From Cryptoclostridium sp036644995 (GTDB lineage: Bacteria; Bacillota; Dehalobacteriia; UBA7702): a stretch of DNA of 15,256 bases. Positions within the stretch are counted from its first letter, which is position 1; each line of letters opens with the position of its first letter. Position numbers and translations under genes: made by a program. The stretch is taken from positions 1 to 15,256 of the forward strand of contig JAVXOZ010000041.1 of assembly GCA_036644995.1 (NCBI GenBank), read 5' to 3'. Positions 6,000 through 15,110 of this stretch are shown piece by piece. The notes below the pieces were generated by a model. The model was not told where the DNA came from. It made no database searches and saw only the letters and a program-made list of their open reading frames with translations.

Positions 6000-7847
6000 T
6001 TATTTTTGTTTTAGTTGAAAATAGTCATACACTGCGGAAGCTGCATCTTTATTCATACCTTCCACCAGAGCCAGTTCTTCTATGGTTGCTTTTTCAATGG
6101 CTTTTATGGTGTGAAAATGTTTTAATAATTCCTTGCGACGTTTAGGCCCTATGCCGGGTATTTCTTCCAATGCGGATTTGGTTTGACCTTTGGTTCGCAA
6201 ATTGCGGTGAAAAGTTATGGCAAAGCGGTGTGCTTCATCACGTATCCGCTGAATAAGGTGAAATTCAGGGCTGGCTTTGGGCAGTATTAAAGATTCTTCA
6301 GACCAAGGCACAATAAGTTCTTCCTCACGTTTTGCCAAGGAAACAAAAGTGATGGGGGAATTGTATTTTTCTTTAATTTTTAAGGTGGCACTGAGCTGTC
6401 CCTTACCGCCATCTATAATAAATAAATCCGGGAAATTAGCAAAACCTTGGGTTTTGCCCTCTTTTTTATCTTCGATTCCGTGGCGAAAACGGCGGTCTAA
6501 AACCTCATTTAAGGAGGCAAAATCGTCAATGCCCGTAACGGTTTTTATTTTAAATTTGCGATATTGGTCTTTTTTGGGTTTGCCATCCTGAAAAACCACC
6601 ATAGAACCCACGGTGTAAGCACCTTGTATGTGGGATATATCGTAGCATTCTATGCGTTGTGGAGTTTTTACCAAGCCCAAAGCTTGGCGTAAATTTTCCA
6701 AAGCTGTGGCATATTCTTGGTCTTTGCCGGATTTATTGCGATTTTCCTCGTCCAGGAGTAGCTTGGCATTTTTTGCAGCCAAAGACATTAAACGGTGCTT
6801 TTCCCCACGTTGGGGCACATGAAAATGCACCGCACCCTTGCGTTTTTTCCGCAATATTTCCGCTACCAAATCACCTTCATCAGGGATTGCTTCCAAGCAG
6901 ATTTCAGGGGGCACCATGCGGTCGCCGCTGTAAAACTCCGGTAGTAAATTTCTGTAAATTTCTTCGGGGGTAGCTTGGGCACAGCCTGTTAAAAACAGGT
7001 GCTCACGTCCTATTAATTTGCCTTGACGTACAAAAAACACCGCTGCCACCCCATTGTTTCCATCTTGATATAGGGAAATAAAATCCCTATTATCTTGGGA
7101 ATTGGCAATGCTTATTTTTTGTTTTACCAAAACTTCCCTAACAGCGTTTATTTTATCTCGGTAAATTGCGGCATTTTCAAAATCCAATACCTCGGCATAA
7201 TTTTCCATTTTGGCGGTTAATTCTTTTAAGATTACGTCGGCATCGCCGTTTAAAAATTCTTCTATATGTTTTACGTTTTTGGCGTAATCCTCAGGGGATA
7301 TCTTCCCCGCACAGGGGCCGCTGCAATTACCCAAATCGTAATTTAAACAGGTGCGCCCTTTGGTGCGACCCATTTTATTGCCGCAATTTCGCAAAGGAAA
7401 AGTGCTGCGTATCAAAGCTACGGTATTATTCATGGCACCTACATTGGTGTAAGGGCCAAAATAAATACTGCCGTCGTTTTTGTAATTTCGCACCACCAAA
7501 AGACGGGGAAAGGTTTCTTTGGTAGTAAGCTTTAAATAAGGATATGTTTTGTCATCTTTTAGCATTATATTGTAATGTGGGCGGTAAAGCTTAATAAGAT
7601 TACACTCCAAAAGCAAGGCTTCAGCAGGGGAATCCACTAAAATATATTCCAAACTTCTGGCTTTTTCACGCATTGCCAAGGTTTTGGGGGCAATGTTTTT
7701 ACTTTCCTGAAAATAGGAGGTAACTCTATTTTTTAAAGATTCGGCTTTGCCCACATAAATTATGCCTTGGTTTTCATCACGAAAAATGTAAACCCCGGGT
7801 TTTTGTGGTACTGATTTTAGTTTTTCCTGCCAAAAGATTTTATCCAT
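6000..7847 (-). CDS. uvrC: Excinuclease ABC subunit C
   Basis: Dual-incision nuclease of nucleotide excision repair, 615 residues, full length. The GIY-YIG domain at 14-95 makes the 3' cut: GVY at 18-20, YVGK at 31-34, Arg41, and catalytic Glu81 in ALLLE. Cysteines near 158-182 have the C-x11-C-x7-C-x3-C spacing of the UvrC iron-sulphur site. A UVR motif (ENAAIYRDKI) near 215 binds UvrB. The RNase H-like domain that makes the 5' cut has IECYDISHIQG near 400, IIDGGKGQL near 475 and DEAHRFA.TFHR near 535. Two helix-hairpin-helix motifs close the protein (EEIPGIGPKRRKELLKHF). AAGGAAG precedes the ATG. It follows uvrB and uvrA on the same strand, after a 192-bp spacer that may hold its own promoter. 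Confidence 0.98.
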   Translation of the reverse strand: MDKIFWQEKLKSVPQKPGVYIFRDENQGIIYVGKAESLKNRVTSYFQESKNIAPKTLAMREKARSLEYILVDSPAEALLLECNLIKLYRPHYNIMLKDDKTYPYLKLTTKETFPRLLVVRNYKNDGSIYFGPYTNVGAMNNTVALIRSTFPLRNCGNKMGRTKGRTCLNYDLGNCSGPCAGKISPEDYAKNVKHIEEFLNGDADVILKELTAKMENYAEVLDFENAAIYRDKINAVREVLVKQKISIANSQDNRDFISLYQDGNNGVAAVFFVRQGKLIGREHLFLTGCAQATPEEIYRNLLPEFYSGDRMVPPEICLEAIPDEGDLVAEILRKKRKGAVHFHVPQRGEKHRLMSLAAKNAKLLLDEENRNKSGKDQEYATALENLRQALGLVKTPQRIECYDISHIQGAYTVGSMVVFQDGKPKKDQYRKFKIKTVTGIDDFASLNEVLDRRFRHGIEDKKEGKTQGFANFPDLFIIDGGKGQLSATLKIKEKYNSPITFVSLAKREEELIVPWSEESLILPKASPEFHLIQRIRDEAHRFAITFHRNLRTKGQTKSALEEIPGIGPKRRKELLKHFHTIKAIEKATIEELALVEGMNKDAASAVYDYFQLKQK

Positions 7848-8039
7848 ATTTCTTCCTTATTATTGAAGTATTTTGATTGCAATTTATTTTATGAGGTTAA
7901 GGTTCAGTTGTTTACCTTGAGTGGTTTTGTAAATCTTGGGTGGTTTTATATATATGGAAGTTGTGGTTTTTAGCTTTATGTAATTTGTTGGTTTTAGCCT
8001 TGTGGAATTTCAGTGGTTGTATAATATTGGTGGGTAGTT
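7848..8039 (-). promoter_or_regulatory. uvrA-uvrC spacer: candidate uvrC promoter and a G-poor, A/C-rich tract
   Basis: On the minus strand TAAACA (7909-7914) and TAAAAT (7886-7891) are 17 bases apart and could be a promoter for uvrC, ending about 39 bases before its ATG. From about 7915 to 8039 the transcript strand is rich in A and C and poor in G, with AAAACCAC or close forms three times (near 7921, 7950 and 7970). No hairpin terminator is seen after uvrA. An unstructured C-over-G tract of this type could be a Rho loading site. Both readings are tentative. Confidence 0.35.
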
Positions 8040-10874
8040 TTAGTTCTGTTGGGCTTGGACTAATTTGGGTTTTAAAAAGTGTCCTGTGTAGGATTTTTTA
8101 TTGGCGGCAATTTCTTCGGGTGTGCCTTGGGCGATGATTTTACCGCCTTTGTCCCCACCTTCTGGCCCTAAATCTATAATATAGTCCGCTGTTTTTATCA
8201 CGTCTAAATTATGTTCAATTACCAGCACCGTATCGCCATTTTCCACCAATCTTTCCAAAACTTTTAGTAAATAGGCAATGTCCGCAGTGTGTAGTCCTGT
8301 GGTAGGCTCATCTAAAATATAGATGGTACTGCCTGTGCCACGTTTGCTCAGCTCCGTTGCCAATTTTACTCTTTGAGCTTCGCCGCCGCTTAAAGTGGTG
8401 GCACTTTGCCCCATTTTAATATAGCCCAAACCCACATCTTGAAGGGTTTTTAGCTTGCGGTGTATTTTAGGAATATTTTCAAAAAAGTCTGTGGCTTCAT
8501 CCACGGTCATTGCCAAAACATCGGAAATATTTTTGCCTTTATATTTAACCTCTAAAGTTTCTCTGTTATAGCGTTTACCTTTGCAAATTTCGCAAGGTAC
8601 ATAAATATCAGGGAGAAAGTGCATCTCAATTTTTAAAATGCCATCACCTTGACATGCCTCGCAGCGACCGCCCTTCACATTAAAGCTAAAGCGTCCTTTT
8701 TTATAGCCTCTGGTACGTGCTTCCTTGGTTTGGGTAAATATATCACGGATATGGTCAAAAACTCCGGTGTAAGTTGCGGGGTTGCTCCGTGGTGTTCTGC
8801 CAATGGGGCTTTGGTCTATATCCACAACTTTGTCTAAATATTCCAAGCCTTCAATTTCCGTAAAGTTTTCCGGCTGCATTCTGGCTCTGTTGAGCCTATA
8901 AGCCAAGGTGCTGTAAAGTATTTCATTAACCAAAGTACTTTTTCCCGAACCGGAAACTCCTGTTACAGCCACAAAAACACCTAAGGGTATTTCCACATCC
9001 AAGGATTTTAAATTGTGCTTTTTAGCTCCGTGTATTTTAATTCTTTTTTCGGTGAGGGGGCGGCGTTTTTGGGGCAGTGGTATCTCCATGCGACGGGAAA
9101 GGTATTGAGCTGTTATGGAATTTTCCAATTTCATAAATTCCTTGGGTGGTGCAGCACCCACCACATAGCCACCGTGCACACCTGCACCGGGGCCGATATC
9201 TATAATATAGTCCGATGCCAGCATGGTATCTTCATCGTGTTCCACCACCAAAACCGTGTTACCCAATTCTCTTAAATGTTTTAATGTTTCGATAAGTCGG
9301 GCATTATCTCGCTGATGTAAGCCGATGCTGGGTTCATCTAAGATATAAATTACCCCCATTAAGGATGAGCCTATTTGGGTTGCCAAGCGAATACGCTGGG
9401 CTTCACCACCACTTAATGTGCTGGCATTGCGGGATAAGGCAATGTAATCCAAGCCCACATCCACCAAAAAGCCCAAACGACTTTTTATTTCCTTTAAAAT
9501 TTGTTTGGCAATAAAATTTTCACGCTCTGTTAATTCCAGTTGATTAAAAAACTTAAGAGCATCACCAATGGCCAAATTGCTTATTTCGTTGATATTTTTA
9601 TTACCCACAGTCACAGCTAAGCTTTCTTTTTTCAACCGTGCGCCTTTACAGGCGGTGCAGGGTCTAAAGGACATATATTTTTCCAATTCTTCACGAATGT
9701 AGTTGGAATTTGTTTCTCTGTGGCGGCGTTGGTAGTTGTTAATTAGCCCTTCCCAGTTGGCATTGTAGATTTTTGAATTACCGTCATCGTGGTGGAAATC
9801 CACTTTTACCTTTTTATCCCCAATGCCGTAAAGAATCAAATCTAAATCTTTCTTTTTCATATCTTTTATGGGGGTATCCAGTGAAAAACCAAAATCTCGG
9901 GCAACAGCGGCTAAAGTTTGGTAATACCAGCCACCTAAATTCCCTAAATTCATGGATACCACCGCACCTTCGCTAATGGCAAGGTTTTTATCCGGGATAA
10001 TAAAATCAGGGTCTATATTCATGGTAAAGCCCAATCCCTCACACTGGGGGCAAGCTCCAAAAGGGTTGTTAAAAGAAAACATTCTCGGTGTTAATTCTTC
10101 CATGCTGATGCCGCAATCCACACAGGCAAAATTGCGGCTGAACATTAGGGTTTCGCCACCAATAATGTCCACCTCAGCTAAGCCATTACCGTAGGATAGT
10201 GCCAGTTCCACGGAATCTGCCAAGCGTTTTTCCATGCCTTCACGGATAATTAAACGGTCTATAACCAATTCTATATTGTGCTTTTTTTGTTTATCTAAAA
10301 TAATTTCTTCGCTTAAATCTCTAATTTCCCCATCTACCCGCACTCTTACAAAGCCATTTTTCTTTGCATCTTCAAAAAACTTTTGGTGCTCACCTTTGCG
10401 TCCACGCACCAAAGGCCCAAGAATTAATATTTTTGTGCCCTCTTTAAAGCCTGTAACCGCATCTACAATTTGTTCCACGGTTTGTTGGGTAATGGGTTTG
10501 CCGCATTTTGGGCAATGGGGGTGTCCCACTCTGGCATAAAGCAGCCGTAAATAATCATGTATTTCCGTAACCGTACCCACAGTGGAACGTGGGTTTTTAG
10601 AGGTGGTTTTTTGGTCTATGGAAATAGCAGGGGATAGCCCTTCTATATAGTCCACATCGGGTTTTTCCATTTGCCCTAAAAATTGTCTGGCATAGGAGCT
10701 TAAGCTTTCCATATAGCGGCGTTGCCCCTCGGCATAGATGGTATCAAAAGCCAAAGAGCTTTTACCGGAACCGCTTATCCCGGTGATAACCACTAATTTA
10801 TCACGGGGGATTTCCATATCAATGTTTTTTAAATTGTGTTCTCTGGCACCTTTTATTAATATTTTTTCTAACAT
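8040..10874 (-). CDS. uvrA: Excinuclease ABC subunit A
   Basis: Damage-recognition ATPase of nucleotide excision repair, 944 residues, complete; it loads UvrB on damaged DNA. It has the two split ABC ATPase domains of UvrA: Walker A GISGSGKSS near 31-39 and GVSGSGKST near 640, each with its own signature (LSGGEAQR) and Walker B (ILDEPSIGLH, ILDEPTTGLH). Zinc sites are seen as CPKCGKP near 120, CVDCG with CPQCEG near 255-280, and the C-terminal module CEAC..GDG...CEICKGK near 740-765. An AGGAAT site lies just before the ATG. It begins 25 bp after uvrB, so the two are cotranscribed. Nothing unusual is seen in length or motifs. Confidence 0.98.
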   Translation of the reverse strand: MLEKILIKGAREHNLKNIDMEIPRDKLVVITGISGSGKSSLAFDTIYAEGQRRYMESLSSYARQFLGQMEKPDVDYIEGLSPAISIDQKTTSKNPRSTVGTVTEIHDYLRLLYARVGHPHCPKCGKPITQQTVEQIVDAVTGFKEGTKILILGPLVRGRKGEHQKFFEDAKKNGFVRVRVDGEIRDLSEEIILDKQKKHNIELVIDRLIIREGMEKRLADSVELALSYGNGLAEVDIIGGETLMFSRNFACVDCGISMEELTPRMFSFNNPFGACPQCEGLGFTMNIDPDFIIPDKNLAISEGAVVSMNLGNLGGWYYQTLAAVARDFGFSLDTPIKDMKKKDLDLILYGIGDKKVKVDFHHDDGNSKIYNANWEGLINNYQRRHRETNSNYIREELEKYMSFRPCTACKGARLKKESLAVTVGNKNINEISNLAIGDALKFFNQLELTERENFIAKQILKEIKSRLGFLVDVGLDYIALSRNASTLSGGEAQRIRLATQIGSSLMGVIYILDEPSIGLHQRDNARLIETLKHLRELGNTVLVVEHDEDTMLASDYIIDIGPGAGVHGGYVVGAAPPKEFMKLENSITAQYLSRRMEIPLPQKRRPLTEKRIKIHGAKKHNLKSLDVEIPLGVFVAVTGVSGSGKSTLVNEILYSTLAYRLNRARMQPENFTEIEGLEYLDKVVDIDQSPIGRTPRSNPATYTGVFDHIRDIFTQTKEARTRGYKKGRFSFNVKGGRCEACQGDGILKIEMHFLPDIYVPCEICKGKRYNRETLEVKYKGKNISDVLAMTVDEATDFFENIPKIHRKLKTLQDVGLGYIKMGQSATTLSGGEAQRVKLATELSKRGTGSTIYILDEPTTGLHTADIAYLLKVLERLVENGDTVLVIEHNLDVIKTADYIIDLGPEGGDKGGKIIAQGTPEEIAANKKSYTGHFLKPKLVQAQQN

Positions 10875-10899
10875 TTTTTATTCCTGTTCATTTTGAAAT

Positions 10900-12876
10900 T
10901 TATTTATTACGGCCTTGGGCACGTAGTTCCATAATCATATCCCTTAATTCAGCTGCTTTTTCAAAATCTAAATTTTTTGCCGCCTGTTTCATTTCTTTTT
11001 CCAAAGAGGAAATCACTTTTTCCCGTTTCTTTTTGTTTTTAACCAATTCGGATAGTGCAGGTTTCCCCTCTTTATTTTCATAAGAGATACCAAAGGAATC
11101 TCGGACATTTTTAATTATGGTTTTAGGGGTTATGCCGTGTTCTTCATTGTAAGCTATTTGTATTCCACGGCGGCGGTTGGTTTCGCTTATGGCTTTTGCC
11201 ATGGAATCCGTTATTTTATCCCCATACATAATAACTCTGCCTTGGGCGTTTCTGGCGGCTCTGCCAATGGTCTGAATAAGGGAGCGTTCTGCCCGCAAAA
11301 ACCCTTCTTTATCTGCATCTAAAATAGTTACCAAGGAAACCTCGGGAATATCCAAGCCTTCACGGAGGAGATTTATCCCCACCAGCACATCGTAAACGCC
11401 TAAGCGTAAATCACGGATAATTTCAGTTCTTTCCAAGGTTTTAACATCGGAATGTAGGTAATTAACCTTTATCCCTGCTTCTTTTAAATATTTGGTTAAA
11501 TCCTCAGCCATACGTTTGGTGAGGGTGGTTACCAAAACACGCTCATGTTTTTTTACCCGCAGATTAATTTCAAAGAGCAGGTCATCTATTTGTCCTTTAA
11601 TGGGTCGCACTTCAATTTCGGGATCAAGTAGCCCTGTGGGGCGAATTACCTGCTCGGTAATGGGTGCGCCTTTATCCATTTCGTAATTTCCCGGTGTGGC
11701 GGAAACATAAACTATTTGGTTGACCTTTTTTTCAAATTCCTCAAATTTTAAGGGTCGGTTATCCAAAGCAGAGGGTAAACGAAAACCGTAATCTATCAAA
11801 GTTTCTTTTCTGGCTCTGTCCCCTTTATACATACCCCCTATTTGTGGTATGGTAACGTGGCTTTCATCAATAAAAAGCATATAATCTTTGGGGAAAAAGT
11901 CCATAAGAGTATAGGGTGCTTCCCCCACGGCTCTGGCTGTTAGGTGTCTGGAATAGTTTTCAATGCCTTGACAATAGCCAACTTCCTGCATCATTTCTAA
12001 ATCGAAGCGAGTACGCTGTTCCAAACGCTGTGCCTCTAAAAGCTTATCCCGTTCTCTTAAATATTTCAGCCGTTCTTCCAGTTCTTCTTCAATGGTAACA
12101 ATGGCTTTTTTTAATTTGGATTCCTCAGTTACATAGTGAGATGCAGGGAATATCATAACATGGCGTAGATTTTGCAATATTTCCCCTGTTACCAAATCTG
12201 TTTCTGCAATGCGTTCAATTTCATCCCCAAACATTTCTACCCGAATCAATTTATCCGAATAGGATGTGGGAAAAATCTCCAAAACATCCCCACGCACCCT
12301 AAATTCACTGCGGCTTAAATCCATATTATTTCTGTTAAATTGCATGGTAATGAGCTTTTTTATTATCTCATCCCTGTCTATTTCCTGTCCTTCCCAAAGG
12401 CTCACCGCCATGGTGCTGTAATCTTCGGGGTCGCCCAAGCCGTAAATAGCGGAAACACTGGCAACGATGATTACATCCCGTCTTTCAAAAAGTGCGGCGG
12501 TGGCGGCGTGTCGTAATTTTTCAATTTCATCATTTACCGAAGCATCTTTTTCTATATATGTATCGGTACGTGCCACATAAGCCTCTGGCTGATAATAATC
12601 GTAATAACTCACAAAATACTCCACAGAATTTTCCGGAAAGAATTCTTTAAATTCTCCGCAAAGCTGTGCAGCCAAGGTTTTGTTGTGTGCAATTATTAGG
12701 GTGGGGCGGTTCATTTTTTCAATTATATTTGCCATGGTGTAAGTTTTTCCCGACCCGGTTACACCCAAAAGTATTTGGTCTTTTTCTCCGGCATTGATGG
12801 TGTGGAGCAGGGAATCAATGGCTTGGGGTTGCCCACCTGAAGGACTGTATGGTGCTACAAGTTTAAATTTATCCAT
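10900..12876 (-). CDS. uvrB: Excinuclease ABC subunit B
   Basis: DNA helicase-like subunit that verifies damage and recruits UvrC, 658 residues, full length. Walker A GVTGSGKT is at 38-45. The DNA-clamping beta-hairpin YYDYYQPEAYVARTDTYIEK lies near 91-110. The Walker B-like FIDESH motif is near 337, and the C-terminal helicase half has SATPGNYE, INLLREGLDIPEVSLV and QTIGRAARN. The UVR motif that binds UvrC ends the protein (LEKEMKQAAKNLDFEKAAELRD). AAGGTAG lies before the ATG. It is the first gene of the minus-strand repair operon and starts from the spacer shared with trkH. I see no convincing LexA site, although uvrB is often SOS-controlled in this phylum. Confidence 0.98.
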   Translation of the reverse strand: MDKFKLVAPYSPSGGQPQAIDSLLHTINAGEKDQILLGVTGSGKTYTMANIIEKMNRPTLIIAHNKTLAAQLCGEFKEFFPENSVEYFVSYYDYYQPEAYVARTDTYIEKDASVNDEIEKLRHAATAALFERRDVIIVASVSAIYGLGDPEDYSTMAVSLWEGQEIDRDEIIKKLITMQFNRNNMDLSRSEFRVRGDVLEIFPTSYSDKLIRVEMFGDEIERIAETDLVTGEILQNLRHVMIFPASHYVTEESKLKKAIVTIEEELEERLKYLRERDKLLEAQRLEQRTRFDLEMMQEVGYCQGIENYSRHLTARAVGEAPYTLMDFFPKDYMLFIDESHVTIPQIGGMYKGDRARKETLIDYGFRLPSALDNRPLKFEEFEKKVNQIVYVSATPGNYEMDKGAPITEQVIRPTGLLDPEIEVRPIKGQIDDLLFEINLRVKKHERVLVTTLTKRMAEDLTKYLKEAGIKVNYLHSDVKTLERTEIIRDLRLGVYDVLVGINLLREGLDIPEVSLVTILDADKEGFLRAERSLIQTIGRAARNAQGRVIMYGDKITDSMAKAISETNRRRGIQIAYNEEHGITPKTIIKNVRDSFGISYENKEGKPALSELVKNKKKREKVISSLEKEMKQAAKNLDFEKAAELRDMIMELRAQGRNK

Positions 12877-12917
12877 ATTTACTACCTTAATTCACTTAAA
12901 AATAAATGTTTGTTCTT

Positions 12918-12926
12918 ATTATATCA
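12918..12926 (-). promoter_or_regulatory. Extended -10 promoter of the uvrB operon
   Basis: On the minus strand TGATATAAT gives a perfect TATAAT with the TG of an extended -10 element. No good -35 box is found 16-18 bases upstream, which is usual for extended -10 promoters. The start of transcription would be about 35 bases before the uvrB ATG. Confidence 0.5.
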
Positions 12927-12947
12927 CAAAAATAAAAAAAAATCTTA

Positions 12948-12975
12948 TTTACTTTTTGAAAAAAAAGACTATAAT
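12948..12975 (+). promoter_or_regulatory. Candidate promoter of the trkH-trkA operon
   Basis: TATAAT at 12970-12975 is a perfect -10 box, with TTTACT (12948-12953) 16 bases upstream as a moderate -35. It is divergent from the uvrB promoter about 45 bp away. Transcription would start near 12982, giving a leader of about 130 bases before trkH. Confidence 0.5.
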
Positions 12976-12992
12976 ATATTGCTGTGGGTCTA

Positions 12993-13065
12993 ATTGTGGC
13001 TTTGGTGTGGGGATTTTTTACGCCAAAAAATTTATGTTTACAAAACGGTTTTTTTATGCCACAAT
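12993..13065 (+). ncRNA. Candidate folded leader RNA upstream of trkH
   Basis: ATTGTGGC (12993-13000) pairs perfectly with GCCACAAT (13058-13065), closing a 57-base region. Directly stacked on its 5' strand is a second stem, TTTGGTGT 13001-13008 with ACGCCAAA 13020-13027, eight pairs including one T-G. The rest contains an A-rich and a T-rich strand (13025-13030 and 13049-13055) that could pair instead. A 5' region of this size before a K+ transporter could regulate it. It does not look like the c-di-AMP (ydaO) riboswitch as I remember its consensus. No clear terminator or masked ribosome site is visible, so it may be a chance fold. Confidence 0.3.
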
Positions 13066-13116
13066 ATCGTTAAATAGTGTTAATTTAAGTATATTGGGGT
13101 ATATTGCGTGGGAATA

Positions 13117-14427
13117 ATGAAAAAGAATGTATATCTGAAAAAACATAATAAAATAACCCCGGGGCGCTTTATAGTTTTGGGTTTTGCCTTGGTTATAATT
13201 ATTGGTGCATTATTGCTGCTATTGCCCATCTCTGCCCGAGATGGCGTAAGGGTATCTTTGATAGATGCTTTTTTTACATCCACCAGTGCGGTGTGCGTAA
13301 CAGGGCTTATAACTATGGATACAGGTGATACCTTTTCGTTATTTGGCAGAACAGTGGTGGCTGTGTTAATTCAAATTGGCGGCTTGGGTATTACATCTAT
13401 CGGTGTGTTCCTTATAGTATTATCGGGAAAAAAGATTAGTATGCGTAACCGAACCTTGGTTAAGGAAGCCTTAAATTACACCTCATTTACCGGGGTTATC
13501 AGTTTGGTGCGTTATGTTATCATTGTTACGGTTATAATTGAAACCATAGGCATGATTTTAAGCTTTATTGTTTTTTCCCAAGATTATCCCTTTTGGGAGG
13601 CATTGGGTTACAGCGCCTTCCATTCCATAGCCGGGTTTAACAATGCAGGCTTTGATGTTTTTGGTGGCTTTAAAAGTCTTTTGGATTATAAAGATAATGT
13701 GCTGTTAAATTTGGTTACCTGCGGTTTAATTATCTTCGGCGGTATCGGTTTTTTCGTTATCTGCGAAGTTTGGGACAAAAAGCACTTTAAAAAATTTCAC
13801 CTTCACACAAAAATAGTATTAACAGTAACCGCTGCACTTTTGCTCATTGGCACATTGCTGTTGAAAGCCTGTGAAGATATTACATGGCTGGGTGCGTTTT
13901 TTGCCAGTACCTCGGCAAGAACAGCGGGGTTTGTTACCTATCCGTTGAGTGACTTTTCCAATGCCGGTATTTTTGTGCTTATTGTGCTTATGTTTATTGG
14001 TGCATCACCGGGTTCCACCGGGGGCGGCATAAAAACCACTACATTTTTTGTATTGTTCAAATCGGTTTTTTCTTATTCCGCAGATAAAGACTGTACTGCT
14101 TTTAAAAGGAAAATCCCCAGAGAAGTGGTTCGTAAAGCCTCGGTTATTGCGGCATTGGCAATAGGTGTTGTTTGTACATCTACATTTTTATTAACGGTTT
14201 TGGAACCCGATATTGATTTTATTAAAATTTTGTTTGAGGTTACCTCGGCCTTTGGTACTGTGGGACTAACCACAGGTATTACTCCGGATTTGAATACTCT
14301 CAGTAAAATCGTTTTAATATTTACCATGTTTATCGGTCGTTTAGGGCCATTTGTTATAGCGTCCATTTGGTTTAGCCATACAGGCTCTTTGGCATCATAT
14401 GTTGAAGAAGGCGTTACCGTGGGATAA
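13117..14427 (+). CDS. TrkH/KtrB family potassium transporter, membrane subunit
   Basis: K+-translocating membrane protein of 436 residues from the ATG at 13117, the length of Gram-positive KtrB. All four pore loops with their filter glycine are seen: SAVCVTGL near 55-62, FNNAGF near 165-170, SARTAGF near 265-271, and SAFGTVGLT near 375-383. Eight outer and inner helices flank them, with GASPGSTGGGIKTTT near 290-304, a conserved stretch in this family. GTG at 13108 is an alternative start with GGGG eight bases upstream; neither start has a strong ribosome site. I prefer the ATG because MKKN followed by a basic stretch is a typical start. It is followed after 14 bases by its regulatory partner. 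Confidence 0.93.
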   Translation: MKKNVYLKKHNKITPGRFIVLGFALVIIIGALLLLLPISARDGVRVSLIDAFFTSTSAVCVTGLITMDTGDTFSLFGRTVVAVLIQIGGLGITSIGVFLIVLSGKKISMRNRTLVKEALNYTSFTGVISLVRYVIIVTVIIETIGMILSFIVFSQDYPFWEALGYSAFHSIAGFNNAGFDVFGGFKSLLDYKDNVLLNLVTCGLIIFGGIGFFVICEVWDKKHFKKFHLHTKIVLTVTAALLLIGTLLLKACEDITWLGAFFASTSARTAGFVTYPLSDFSNAGIFVLIVLMFIGASPGSTGGGIKTTTFFVLFKSVFSYSADKDCTAFKRKIPREVVRKASVIAALAIGVVCTSTFLLTVLEPDIDFIKILFEVTSAFGTVGLTTGITPDLNTLSKIVLIFTMFIGRLGPFVIASIWFSHTGSLASYVEEGVTVG

Positions 14428-14441
14428 GGAGGAAAAATACA

Positions 14442-15110
14442 GTGAAAAGAAAACCTGAAAGTGTTTATGGAATAATTGGTTTGGGGAGATTTGGTTTTCC
14501 CTTGGCAAAAACCTTGTCTGAAGCGGGAAAAGAAGTTTTGGTGGTGGATTGCGACCAAGAAAAAGTGCGTAAAGCAACGGAATTTACCGATAATGCCTTT
14601 GTAATTAATAGCCTAACCCGTGAAAGCCTCCAAGAGGTGGGATTTAAAAATTGCGATACCGTGGTGGTTTGCATCGGTGAAAAAATAGATACCAGCATTT
14701 TAACCACCTTAACCGTGATAAACTTGGGCATAAAAAGAGTAATATCCAAAGCCACAACCTATGAACAAGGCTGCGTTTTAGAAAAATTAGGTGCAGAATT
14801 GGTTTACCCCGAAAGAGATATGGCTATTCGTTTAGCCAATAAATTAATAAAATCCAAAGTTATGGAATATATCTCCCTAAGTGACGATATTGACATTTCG
14901 GAATTGTTAATTACGGAAAAAGTGGCAAATATCTCAGTTTTTAAACTGAATTTAAGAGCAAAATTCGGGCTTAATATCATTGCCATTAAGCGTGGCAGCG
15001 AGATAACCACAGAAATCCAGCCGGATTTTGAATTTGCAGATAAGGATATAATAGTGGTAGTTGGCAAGCGTTCAAAAATTCAGAAGTTGGAAGAATATTT
15101 AGAAATCTAA
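14442..15110 (+). CDS. TrkA/KtrA family potassium uptake regulator (RCK protein)
   Basis: Cytoplasmic gating ring subunit of the K+ transporter, 222 residues. The N-terminal RCK domain is a Rossmann fold with GLGRFG at 13-18 (GxGxxG) and Asp36 at the end of the second strand, so it should bind ATP/ADP or NAD(H). The C-terminal RCK domain (about 140-222, ending IIVVVGKRSKIQKLEEYL) is the place where KtrA of Gram-positives binds c-di-AMP. It starts at GTG, supported by AAGGAGGA at 14426-14433, whose first bases are the trkH stop codon, so the pair is tightly coupled. No terminator separates its stop from the repeat that begins at 15111. Confidence 0.95.
   Translation: MKRKPESVYGIIGLGRFGFPLAKTLSEAGKEVLVVDCDQEKVRKATEFTDNAFVINSLTRESLQEVGFKNCDTVVVCIGEKIDTSILTTLTVINLGIKRVISKATTYEQGCVLEKLGAELVYPERDMAIRLANKLIKSKVMEYISLSDDIDISELLITEKVANISVFKLNLRAKFGLNIIAIKRGSEITTEIQPDFEFADKDIIVVVGKRSKIQKLEEYLEI

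Noticed and set aside
7940..8137. Plus-strand hydrophobic ORF of 65 codons over the uvrA-uvrC spacer
   Set aside because: Its Leu/Phe/Trp-rich protein follows from the T/G-rich strand, it overlaps the uvrA 3' end, has no convincing ribosome site, and resembles no family.
12905..12925. LexA/SOS box before uvrB (GAACAAACATTT on the minus strand)
   Set aside because: Only the left half resembles the Gram-positive GAAC-N4-GTTC site; the right half does not match.
12982..13107. c-di-AMP (ydaO-type) riboswitch before trkH
   Set aside because: The conserved sequence blocks of that riboswitch, as I recall them, are absent and the region is somewhat short.
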